A DNA stretch of 64,000 nt from Antarcticibacterium sp. 1MA-6-2 (GTDB lineage: Bacteria > Bacteroidota > Bacteroidia > Flavobacteriales > Flavobacteriaceae). The stretch covers positions 3,534,001-3,598,000 of the forward strand of contig NZ_CP091036.1 in assembly GCF_021535135.1 (NCBI RefSeq), written 5' to 3'. The notes beneath the pieces were generated by a model, which was given only the letters and a program-made list of their open reading frames with translations, was not told where the DNA came from and searched no databases. This document shows, one piece after another, positions 20,611 through 29,457 of this stretch (its first letter is position 1; each line of letters opens with the position of its first letter). The position numbers and the translations under genes were made by a program.

Positions 20611-20787
20611 TTACTTCTTTGATTCGGCAATAGATACTTTACGAAACTCTTTTAGCAACTTTTCTAATTCCAAAGAAGATTTTCTTGCCCGGGTTCCTGC
20701 GCTTTTGTTGCCATCTTCTAATTGAGCAGTAGCTTCTGTTTGGAAAGATTCAAAGGTTGTCTGGATATTTTCAACAATTTTTTTCAT
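20611..20787 (-). CDS. Histone H1-like small protein
   Basis: A 58-residue, Lys/Glu-rich, helical protein that starts MKKIVENIQTTFESFQTEA and ends RKVSIAESKK. The core segment NKSAGTRARKSSLELEKLLK matches the family annotated in many Bacteroidota as histone H1-like (Hc1-like) proteins. It may bind DNA, but this is inferred from family naming and composition. It has its own transcription unit and shares a bidirectional terminator with the upstream convergent gene. Confidence 0.75.
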   Translation of the reverse strand: MKKIVENIQTTFESFQTEATAQLEDGNKSAGTRARKSSLELEKLLKEFRKVSIAESKK

Positions 20788-21117
20788 GATTTGGGTTTTA
20801 AAGTTAAGTAGGCTAAAATAGCAGAATATAATTGGTCTGCCTTAAAATTTAGAGTTTATTATGTTTCTGGATCTTCTTTAAAGGCCAGATTTAATAGCTT
20901 CTCTGCCTCAGGTATGGAAAAATACAATGAGTAGAGTTAATACTTGATTCCCGTAAATAAAGAATGAATGGTTATAACTAATTCTAGTGCTTTATAAATT
21001 AAAATTGAATTAATTTTTTAAAAAAATTTTGTTTTACAAAGTGACAGGTTGGTTAAATAGTGACCTCACCACTACAAGGAATAAGGTCTTGATTGTAAAT
21101 AATTGATTAATAGAATA

Positions 21118-21642
21118 TCAATTACTAAGAACATATTGAACAGATACTAATTCTACCTTCTCAATAAGAGCAATATCTAGTGAAGATTCCATGTCATATA
21201 TCAGGGTACAGGTGGAATTAGCGCCAATTTCATAGCAAGGGGATGTGGTATATCGGGAATAGCTGGCTGAAGTTTCAAGTCCATCTGTAATTAACGTCAA
21301 AACAGGTACGCCCTGAACTGGATAATTATTTTGATTTTGAAGTTCTATTTCAAATTGTAACCTGCTCGTATTATTACCTGTATCTGGAGTGAATACAAAG
21401 GATATTACCTCGTAAGAAAAATTTTCCATGGCAGCAATTTCCTGTATCTCTTCTACCTCAGGTGACGGAGCATCACAAGGAATGTCCTGTGTTTTTTCCG
21501 GAAAATGAACAGATCCCAAAGGCCCATTTACAGTGTGTTCATATTGGACAATAACGGTTTTCATGCAGTCATCATCAGAGGAACATCCATTTAGCAAAGT
21601 TGAACAAAAAAATAAGAGAGCAAGAGTTTGAAATTTTGTCAT
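21118..21642 (-). CDS. Hypothetical lipoprotein
   Basis: A 174-residue protein with a lipoprotein signal ending STLLNGC followed by SSDDDC, the acidic +2 to +5 residues typical of Bacteroidota surface lipoproteins. The remainder is beta-rich, with a FEIELQNQNNYPVQGVPVL segment that resembles an Ig-like or FxLYD-type sandwich. Three Cys in the mature part may form disulfides. No function can be named. The frame is unbroken. Confidence 0.6.
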   Translation of the reverse strand: MTKFQTLALLFFCSTLLNGCSSDDDCMKTVIVQYEHTVNGPLGSVHFPEKTQDIPCDAPSPEVEEIQEIAAMENFSYEVISFVFTPDTGNNTSRLQFEIELQNQNNYPVQGVPVLTLITDGLETSASYSRYTTSPCYEIGANSTCTLIYDMESSLDIALIEKVELVSVQYVLSN

Positions 21643-22041
21643 TATAGAGAATTGAGGTCTTTTATTGCGGAACCAAAATAGCTAAAAATCCGGATTTATA
21701 ATTAGCAACTGTAAAAATAGGAATAAAGGTTTTCAGGTTCTACCGGGACAAAATTCTGTGTCTCTAGTCCAGTTTGCAAGAGAGGATTCATGCGCTTTTT
21801 GCTCATCGGCCTGGGGAAAGTCTGTGTTTAATTGTGCAGGTTAGAGATATTTTCCCGAAAGCCACAACCTCAAACCCTGTAATGTGAATACTGTCTTAGA
21901 GGTGCAATTAATGGGAAGAAGATCTTTAATAGGTTGAATAACAGTGAATAAAATATTTTTAGAAAAAATTTTTAATATCTCCCGAAAAAAATTCTGAATA
22001 TTTTTTTGCGTATATAGATACGGCAGTTTACTTTAGCATTT
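21643..22041. other. Intergenic region, nothing coding seen
   Basis: About 400 nt between divergent genes. I find no convincing small gene. The PepSY promoter must lie at the right end next to the palindromic box. Confidence 0.4.
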
Positions 22042-22062
22042 TATTTAGAATTAGTCTAAATA
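22042..22062. promoter_or_regulatory. Palindromic box TATTTAGA-N5-TCTAAATA
   Basis: Perfect 8-bp inverted arms with a 5-nt spacer, just before the PepSY gene start. A near copy precedes the TonB receptor gene. Iron-dependent control by a Fur- or DtxR-type regulator is likely from the genes served, but the regulator is not in this window. Confidence 0.55.
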
Positions 22063-22070
22063 TAAGCGGA

Positions 22071-23257
22071 ATGAGCAAAAGCAAATCAGGGTATACAATT
22101 AAGAAATTTGTTAGACAGGCACATTTATACCTGGGCTTGGCCAGCGGTCTTGTTATTTTTATTGTCGCTATTACCGGATGTTTGTGGGCATTTCAGGAAG
22201 AAATTACTGCTCTCACTTATGATCTGCCGGAAGTTCAAAGCCAGGATACAGCAGTCATTTTGCCCACTGAAGCCAAAAGTATAGCAAAAAGCATTTATCC
22301 TGATAAACATGTTCACGGTACCCTTTACGAAGAAGAGACTGATCCAGTAAAAGTAATTTTTTACGAACCTGAACCTGAATTTTATCGTACAGTTTATTTA
22401 CAACCGTACACAGGAGAAGTGATGAAGGTAGAGAACAACCTTACTGCTTTTTTCCTATAGTTCTTGGAGGTCATCGATATCTTTGGTTGCCAAAACCAAT
22501 AGGAGAACAAATCGTGGCGTGGAGTACAGTAATTTTTGCTATTATGCTTATCACGGGAATTGTCCTGTGGTGGCCTAAAAATAAAAAAAGCAGGAAACAA
22601 CGCTTCTCTTTCGACTGGAAGAATTCTACAAAGTGGAAGAGAAAAAATTATGATCTTCATTCCGTGGCGGGGTTTTACATAAGCTTTTTGGCAGTCATTA
22701 TTGTGTTCACAGGTCTTATTATGGCCTTTGAGTGGTTCAATGGAGTAACCTATAAAACTTTGGGTGGTGAAAAGGAGGTGTTGTGGAGAGTGCCGGAGAA
22801 TCCTTCCGGTTCTGTTACCGAATATGCTGAAACTGCACCAATGGACAGGCTCTATTTTCAGCTTAAGGAAAAATACCCACAGGCAAAAGATCTGGAATTT
22901 CATTATCCTTATACGAGTTCAGAAAGTATTTACGTAGAAGTGGGTTATACAGAAGGTGTATATTATAATGCTGATTATCGCTTCTATGATCAAAATACCC
23001 TTGAGGAAGTAGCTTCACCAACCATCTACGGTGCTTACGAAGAAGCAGGATTTTCAGAGAAGGTGATGCGTATGAACTATGACATCCACGTAGGAGCTAT
23101 AGGAGGACTACCGGGAAAAATACTGGCATTTTTTGCAAGTCTTATTTGCGCCAGTTTACCTGTAACTGGTTTTATAATCTGGTATGGCCGAAACTTTAAG
23201 AGCAAATCCAAAGCTTCAGCCCGGCCCGTGAAGAAAAGAAAACTGGCTACTGCATAA
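22071..23257 (+). CDS. PepSY-associated TM protein (putative ferric-siderophore reductase; one frame break)
   Basis: Inner-membrane protein of about 395 residues, PepSY-TM family. The N-terminus FVRQAHLYLGLASGLVIF carries the first membrane helix with its conserved His. Later segments are WSTVIFAIMLITGIVLWWP, NYDLHSVAGFYISFLAVIIV and the last helix ending FIIWYGR. Such proteins sit beside siderophore receptors and are thought to reduce or process ferric-siderophores at the membrane. The frame breaks near 22454-22460, where an AFF-(P)-x-VLGGH segment is expected. It is followed by the TonB receptor gene and probably iron-regulated. Confidence 0.8.
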
Positions 23258-23330
23258 CTTCATAGTAGTATTAAGTCAATTTTCCCATAAATCGCTGATA
23301 CACTTAAATTAACACATTGCGTCTGCTTTT

Positions 23331-23353
23331 TTATTTATAATAATTATAAATAA
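23331..23353. repeat. 23-bp AT-only palindrome
   Basis: Arms TTATTTATAAT and ATTATAAATAA with one base between. It lies between the first PepSY gene and the TonB receptor gene, flanked by T-runs. It may be part of the receptor promoter or a weak terminator. Confidence 0.5.
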
Positions 23354-23392
23354 GCTTTTTTATTTTGTTCTTCTATTCTACATTTGCAGCTC

Positions 23393-23413
23393 TATTTATA
23401 TTTAATCTAAATA
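23393..23413. promoter_or_regulatory. Palindromic box TATTTATA-N5-TCTAAATA
   Basis: Same 8-N5-8 architecture as the box before the first PepSY gene, with one mismatch between arms. It lies 16 nt before the TonB receptor start and suggests shared control of the two genes. Confidence 0.5.
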
Positions 23414-23428
23414 AATTATATCCTCATT

Positions 23429-25906
23429 ATGATCAGGAAGCTTTTCTTCTTATGCTTATTTACACTGGCCACGACTATTGGCTTTAGTCAATCAAATGGA
23501 AATTTAACAGGAACCATTATTACAACCACCGGAGAACCGCTCGCGGATGTAAATATTAATATTAAGGGTACCACAATAGGTACTGAAACTACCAGAGATG
23601 GAAGGTTTAATTTATATGGCATTCCGGAAGGTGCATATCAACTCACAGTATCATATGTAGGTTACCAGACGAAAGAAGTGGCAGTTGCAGTTACTCCCGG
23701 CAAAACCATTTCCCTGCCTGCAATTGTTCTTAATCCTAACAATGAAAATCTTGGAGAGGTAGTTGTACGGGCTAATGGAAACATTAATAATTTTACCCGG
23801 GGGAAGAGTGAATTTGTAGCTAAACTTCCTCTAAAGGATATTGAAAATCCACAGGTTTATAACAATATTACAGCTGAATTACTGGAAGAGCAGGTTGTTA
23901 CTTCCTTTGATGATGCTATAAAAAATGCTCCCGGAATTTCTAAATTATGGGAGTCAACAGGACGCGGAAATGATGGAGCAGGATATTTTTCCTTAAGAGG
24001 TTTTCCTGTACAACCTACTCTGGTAAATGGCTTACCCGGCCTTACAAACGGTAGCCCCGATCCTGCTAATATTGATAGAATTGAAGTTATTAAAGGACCT
24101 TCAGGAACCCTTTATGGCAGTAGTCTTATCTCTTATGGCGGACTTATAAACATTGCAACGAAAAAACCTTATGAATACTTTGGAGGAAACGTCTCTTACA
24201 CTATGGGAAGTTTTGGACTTAATCGGGTTACTGCCGATGTAAATACACCATTGGATGAAGCAGGGAAGGTTGCCTTACGAGTAAATACTGCTTATCACAG
24301 GCAGAACAGCTTCCAGGATCTGGGTTTCCGGGAATCTTTCTTTATAGCACCTGCTCTATCTTATAAAGTGAATAACAGGCTATCATTCTTCATTAATACA
24401 GAAATTTTTGAAGGCGAAACTACTAATCCTACTATGCTTTTTGTGGATCGTGGGGCGCCGTTAAGAGCAACTAATATTGAGGAGTTGGGTTATGATCCTA
24501 ACCGTTCCTATACCAGCAACGACCTCACTCTTAGAAATCCCAATTTTAGCTTACAGGGACAAATGAACTACAAAATGGGGAATGGCTGGACTTCGCAAAC
24601 AGTATTCTCAAGAGGTGCTTCCCGGTCTTTAGGTTATTATTCTTATTTATATGAAACTACTCAATATTTACAGGGGAGGGAAGAGGTACCGGGAGAGATA
24701 ACTAATCTGGATGAAGGATTAGTGTTCACCAGATATATGAATAAGCAGAATTCCTCAACCCTTTCAACCGATATTCAACAGAATTTTATTGGAGATTTTC
24801 AATTGGGCAATATGAGAAACCGGGTAGTGATAGGGCTGGATTATTTTAACCGTAAGGTTATAGATAACGGTTCAGGATATGTAAAAAATGGTGACGTATA
24901 TATAGGAAATGCCAGTATTGAGAATATAAATGAAAGTGTCTTTGGCATTTATGATCCTTCACAATATATTTATAGTAATGACAGCGGCAGATTGTCGAGA
25001 GCAGCTTCAGACAATTTACTTGCAGGAACAGAACTTAATAACAATTCAACCAAAGAAGATGTCTATAGCGCTTACATTTCTAATGTTATCAATTTTACGC
25101 CTGCATTATCAGCTATGGCCAGTCTGCGTATAGATCAGTTCGAAAGTGAGAACAACAGCCAGACAGCTCTTTCTCCAAAATTTGGAATAGTATATCAGCC
25201 ACTACTTGACAGGGTATCCCTTTTTGCAAACTATATGGATGGATTTAGTAATGTAGCAGCTCAACAGGGAGATCCTGCTCAGGGAGTAACAACAACGGTA
25301 ACATTTGATCCTGAAAGAGCAAGACAGTTGGAAGTGGGAACAAAATTAAACCTGGTGCAGAATAAAGTTTCGGCCACTTTCAGTTATTACGATATTCAGG
25401 TTTCCAATATAGTTATGGAAGAAACCGGAAGGCCATTTTATTTTGTGCAGGACGGGGAACAGTATAGCCGCGGATTTGAAGCCAGTATTACAGCTACTCC
25501 TTTTGAAGGTTTTGATATCATTGCTGGTTACAGTCACAACGACAGTAAACTTACGGAATCTGACCAAACAGATTTCCTCGGAAGAAGACCAGAATCGGCA
25601 GGACCCGAAGATATGGCGAATATATGGGCCAGTTACAGGCTTACTTCTGGTAATATGCAAGGTTTGGGAATTGGTTTCGGCGGAAACTATGCCAGTGAAA
25701 ACATGATCTTTAACAGGCAATTAGGTGGCGTTTTCACCTTACCTTCTTATACAGTGCTAAATGCAGCTCTCTTTTATTCCGTGAAAAAGTTCTCTGTAAA
25801 TCTGAAGCTTAATAATCTTGCGAATAAAGAATATTACAATGGGTGGTCAACAATAAATCCCCAAACCCCACGAAATTTTGCAGCAAGCTTTACCTATAAC
25901 TTTTAA
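23429..25906 (+). CDS. TonB-dependent siderophore receptor with carboxypeptidase-regulatory-like domain
   Basis: Outer-membrane receptor of 825 residues. It has a signal peptide (residues 1-20), a CarboxypepD_reg-like domain (about 23-110; GTIITTTGEPLADVNI and DGRFNLYGIP), a plug domain (about 125-250; SLRGFPVQPTLVNG and RIEVIKGPSGTLYG) and a beta-barrel ending NFAASFTYNF. GPSGTLYGS and the C-terminal NKEYYNGW are typical of FhuA/FecA-like siderophore receptors. It is flanked on both sides by PepSY-TM proteins, which supports ferric-siderophore uptake. The ligand is unknown. The frame is unbroken. Confidence 0.9.
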   Translation: MIRKLFFLCLFTLATTIGFSQSNGNLTGTIITTTGEPLADVNINIKGTTIGTETTRDGRFNLYGIPEGAYQLTVSYVGYQTKEVAVAVTPGKTISLPAIVLNPNNENLGEVVVRANGNINNFTRGKSEFVAKLPLKDIENPQVYNNITAELLEEQVVTSFDDAIKNAPGISKLWESTGRGNDGAGYFSLRGFPVQPTLVNGLPGLTNGSPDPANIDRIEVIKGPSGTLYGSSLISYGGLINIATKKPYEYFGGNVSYTMGSFGLNRVTADVNTPLDEAGKVALRVNTAYHRQNSFQDLGFRESFFIAPALSYKVNNRLSFFINTEIFEGETTNPTMLFVDRGAPLRATNIEELGYDPNRSYTSNDLTLRNPNFSLQGQMNYKMGNGWTSQTVFSRGASRSLGYYSYLYETTQYLQGREEVPGEITNLDEGLVFTRYMNKQNSSTLSTDIQQNFIGDFQLGNMRNRVVIGLDYFNRKVIDNGSGYVKNGDVYIGNASIENINESVFGIYDPSQYIYSNDSGRLSRAASDNLLAGTELNNNSTKEDVYSAYISNVINFTPALSAMASLRIDQFESENNSQTALSPKFGIVYQPLLDRVSLFANYMDGFSNVAAQQGDPAQGVTTTVTFDPERARQLEVGTKLNLVQNKVSATFSYYDIQVSNIVMEETGRPFYFVQDGEQYSRGFEASITATPFEGFDIIAGYSHNDSKLTESDQTDFLGRRPESAGPEDMANIWASYRLTSGNMQGLGIGFGGNYASENMIFNRQLGGVFTLPSYTVLNAALFYSVKKFSVNLKLNNLANKEYYNGWSTINPQTPRNFAASFTYNF

Positions 25907-25923
25907 ATAATTTTGAGGCCATA

Positions 25924-25955
25924 CCGCCTGATGATCTTTGCGTCAGGCGGTTTTT
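25924..25955 (+). terminator. Strong hairpin and T-run abutting the next start codon
   Basis: Stem CCGCCTGA/TCAGGCGG followed by five T. It ends the TonB receptor unit, but the following PepSY ATG begins only 8 nt after the stem, so the hairpin may also act on expression of that gene. Confidence 0.75.
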
Positions 25956-25957
25956 AT

Positions 25958-27098
25958 ATGAAAAGTGAAAAGAGAAAATACAGTAAATTAAAAAAATGGG
26001 CAGGGAAATTACATCTCTGGCTGGGTTTAGCTTCCGGAATTATCGTTTTTATAGTAGCTGTGACCGGATGTATTTTTGTGTTTCACGATGAGATCAAGGA
26101 TATAACCCAGGATTGGCGTAAAATTCCGTCTCAGGAGTCTGCGTTTGTTCTTCCCTCTGTCATTCAGCAAAAGGTAAAAAAACGATTTCCTGATGCAGAT
26201 GTAAGTATGGTAATTTACCAGGACAGGGAAAGGCCAGGGCATATTTTTACTATTCTGAATGAAGTACCACATAATATTTACTTTAATCCCTATACTGGTG
26301 ATCTTCTGAAAATTCAAAATTTAAATAATGATTTTTTTACTATTATTCAGGATCTTCATATGCACCTTTTATTGCCTGAAAAAATAGGAAAACAGGTAGT
26401 CGGAGTCTCAACTCTTATTTTCATTGTAATGCTCTTTACCGGAATTATTTTATGGTGGCCAAAGCAGAAAAAGAGTTTTAGGAAGAATTTAAAGGTGAAA
26501 TGGGACGCAAGGTGGCGGCGCAAAAATTATGATCTGCACAAATCTACAGGAGTTTATCTCTCAATATTTGCAATGTTTCTTGCAATCACCCAGTCTTAGT
26601 TTTTCTTACGAGTGGATGCACGAAAGTTTTTATACGATAGGAAATCTTGGAAAGCATTACCCCGAGGATGAGCCCTCACCAATAATTGCTCCCACAGCTT
26701 CTCCTACAACGACTCCGGCTATAGATTTGGCCTTTATTCACACCCTGGAAATGCAACCCGGAAGCAATATGTCTTTTGTTTGGGAGCAGGGCCACGATGC
26801 TCCCATTGTTTCAGGTTCTTATCCGGATGCATTGGAATTTGATCATCAGTCTAATTTTTATTTTCATCCGCAAACTGGGGGACTTCTGGTTAAACATTTA
26901 TATGAAGATAAGAGTTTTGGACTGCAGCTACAGGAGATGAGCTATGGTTTGCATACCGGGCAATATTTGGGCTTAACAGGAAAAATATTAGCTTTTGTAG
27001 GTAGCTTGTTTGTCGCCACTCTTCCGGTTACGGGATTTGTAGTATGGTGGGGAAGGAGAAATAAATCAGGGAGAAGGAGATTGAATGAACTAAATTAA
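25958..27098 (+). CDS. PepSY-associated TM protein, second copy (one frame break)
   Basis: Paralogue of the PepSY protein before the receptor, about 380 residues. WAGKLHLWLGLASGIIVFIV is the first helix region, then LMHLLLPEKIGKQVVGVS-like and LFTGIILWWPKQKK segments; the C-terminus has GLTGKILAFVGSLFVATL and a WWGRR end. The start is set at MKSEKRKYS, since the upstream in-frame codons run through a terminator hairpin. The frame is disturbed at 26589-26599, where AITGLVFSYEWMHE is expected; one base pair change plus insertion does not fully explain it. Probable ferric-siderophore handling in the inner membrane. Confidence 0.78.
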
Positions 27099-27864
27099 AT
27101 TGAAATTATTTTTTTGGCTTTTAATTCAATTCCCGGAGAGGGTACCTTAACAGGTAATTTCTTCCAAAAGCAGCAGAATTAAAGAATCATTTTTTTCTTC
27201 AGCAAATGAAATTCTATATCTTTGTCCTTAGCTATTCCTTCAGGATGAAACTAAAATTGGTTCCTGATAAATTATTGAATCTAAATCTTAACTGGTTTGG
27301 GAGCAAAAGAGTTTTTTCTGACTCTTTTGTTATATAAGAAGTTGTGTTGTTCCCGACTTTTCGGGAGTGTGGTTGAAATACTGATTTTTAATTAGTGTTG
27401 CACCAATGAGAAGCTTTTTTCCATTTGATTGGAAAGAGGCTTTTTTGTTTTTTTATCTAAGCGTTTTCCCATTCTTTTTTATTGTGTTTGCTTTACTCCA
27501 GCTTATGCAATAATACAAGGTTCTCAATTTTTTCAGCCTTAATTTAGCAGTATAGGTTAGCACTTACTATCCATTTGCAATTTCATCTGAGGAAGCATAT
27601 TATATTGATTGCCAATAATGTAAGAAATTCTGTAAGTTTTATTCTAACCAATGCATCTTGACAAATAAGCAGGTATTTCATCTAAATCTTTTTTGAGGAG
27701 TTTCTTTTTTAAATAGATTTATTTCGTATTCAAGTCTCCCTAACTCCTGGTACAATTTTCTCCCCACATTTTTTTGAAGTAGTGGTATGTTTTATCGCTG
27801 CAATGCTCTCTAATGGAAAAAATTTATCAAACCACTTGTACGTATAAACCTTAATTCTCTTATT
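27099..27864. other. Non-coding region with several hairpins
   Basis: About 765 nt without a credible reading frame. Hairpins are present at 27304-27329 (CAAAAGAG/CTCTTTTG), 27351-27366 (TCCCGA/TCGGGA) and around 27411-27453 (AAGC...GCTT with T-runs); some are probably terminators of the PepSY unit. An untranslated RNA is possible but not shown. Confidence 0.45.
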
Positions 27865-28968
27865 ATGAAATCAATTAAATTATGTTCTGCATTAATCTTA
27901 TTTTTAGCCCTAACAGTAGGCTGTGAAAAAGAATCTATTGAATCACCTGAAATGGAACTAACAGAGAAGCAGAAGCCAAAAAATCTTTACGATTTTGTTC
28001 ATTCGGGTGTTGACCTTGAAGCTTATATTAATAAAGTTCAGAAAGTTGAGGCGAAATCAGCAAACTTAAACAAATCCCATGCTGAAAACTCTTCTTTAGA
28101 TAAAGGTGCAGTATTTTTTAATACTTTCTGTAATAATTTAACGGTGGAGGGTTTTGAAGATGGTCGTATAGCCCCGGATGATGCCGGAATTTTTTATGGA
28201 CCCTTAAATTCTCTATCCTGGGTGGGAAAATTTCAGCCAAATGAAATAGAAGTAGGTGTTGAGATTTCTTCTCTAAATCCCGATAGTGGAAAGGAATCCA
28301 TTATTGGACTTTACGGTCAGAAGGTGCGATCTTCTTATTCGAAAGTCATCTATGCTCAAACCGCGGGTGATGAACTTGTAATAAGATTTGTTCCTAATGT
28401 GCAAAGTGTGAGTCTTGAAATTTTAAGTTTTCCATATGCAATGGAAGCTGGAACAGACGGTACTGAACCTACTCCAGTTCCTATACCAGAAGCTTCACAA
28501 GAAGTAACTATTGAAGTGACATTTTCTACAGGTTTGGTACAAGAAATTGTGAAAGCTTCTTTTTCGGGTTTATTTTGGGGAACTACGGGGAAAGAAACCA
28601 TTTCTCAAATAGTCTTGTCATCCTCCCATAATGATGCCTGGGTGGGTGTTGACAACATTGCTTTTGGATTATGTGAAGATAATGACGCCGATGGCTGTGT
28701 AGATTATGAGGAAGATGTTTTAAATGATGGGTATCTTAATTCTAACCTTGAGGCAACAGTACACCTAGGAGCCTGTAATTCGGGAGTGCCGAATTTAGAG
28801 ACATTGGAATGCGGGGTATGGATGTCTGATTTATTTGATCAAGTTGAAGGAGGTTCTTATCTCACTGAAGGGCTAAGACGAAATGCCATTACAACAGTTG
28901 CTAATAATCTTGTCAAGGAGGGTCTCATCACTCAACAGCAAAAAGCAAGTATATTAGGGTGTAATTAG
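27865..28968 (+). CDS. Surface lipoprotein of unknown function with Ca-binding-like loop
   Basis: A 367-residue protein with a lipoprotein signal (LFLALTVGC followed by EKES). The mature part has an N-terminal linker rich in Glu and Lys, a central beta-rich domain (NLTVEGFEDG through WVGVDNIAFG) and a C-terminal part. The loop DNDADGCVDYEED resembles an EF-hand/thrombospondin-3-type calcium site. The tail LVKEGLITQQQKASILGC is helical. Five Cys may form disulfides. I do not recognise the family. It is a single-gene unit with a terminator of its own. Confidence 0.6.
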   Translation: MKSIKLCSALILFLALTVGCEKESIESPEMELTEKQKPKNLYDFVHSGVDLEAYINKVQKVEAKSANLNKSHAENSSLDKGAVFFNTFCNNLTVEGFEDGRIAPDDAGIFYGPLNSLSWVGKFQPNEIEVGVEISSLNPDSGKESIIGLYGQKVRSSYSKVIYAQTAGDELVIRFVPNVQSVSLEILSFPYAMEAGTDGTEPTPVPIPEASQEVTIEVTFSTGLVQEIVKASFSGLFWGTTGKETISQIVLSSSHNDAWVGVDNIAFGLCEDNDADGCVDYEEDVLNDGYLNSNLEATVHLGACNSGVPNLETLECGVWMSDLFDQVEGGSYLTEGLRRNAITTVANNLVKEGLITQQQKASILGCN

Positions 28969-29153
28969 GAAATATTAATGTTCTATACAAGAAGAGGCCC
29001 TTTTCTAAGGCAATTTTAAATGGCGTCTTAATGTTTTGGGTATTGGTTTAAATAACATCTTCTTTGTAGCTCCTTTTCGCAAATTATAGAATCCTTTACT
29101 TTTTTTTAACGCTCATTTTAAAGAAATTAATAAGTAGCTAAAATTATCAGCAG

Positions 29154-29183
29154 GAAGCTTCTCCATTTTTGGAGGAGCTTCTC
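29154..29183 (+). terminator. Rho-independent terminator
   Basis: Stem GAAGCTTCTCC/GGAGGAGCTTC with a T-rich tail, downstream of the unknown lipoprotein gene and before the SusC promoter. Confidence 0.75.
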
Positions 29184-29391
29184 TTTTTTGACCATTTAGT
29201 AATTTTAAGTTTATCAGGAAATTCGTTAAAATCTCCGGTTAATGTAACAAACAGTTTGTTTTTTACAATAATTATTAATTTCAAAAAAAACACATTTTTC
29301 CACTGTTAATAAGCCATGAGACTGCTATTATATCATTAAAGCATGAGGATTATTATATAATTAGTAAAAAAAGTCGAACAAAATTTTTATA

Positions 29392-29407
29392 ACTAAAACG
29401 ATTTAGT
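29392..29407. promoter_or_regulatory. LacI-type operator ACTAAAACGATTTAGT before SusC
   Basis: Six-base perfect arms (ACTAAA/TTTAGT) with a CG-containing centre, 50 nt before the SusC start. It matches sites before the GH92, ROK kinase and other units in this window. Confidence 0.7.
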
Positions 29408-29457
29408 ATATTAGCTAGTATTAAACTGGTGTTAAACTGACCAAAAAATTAACATTA

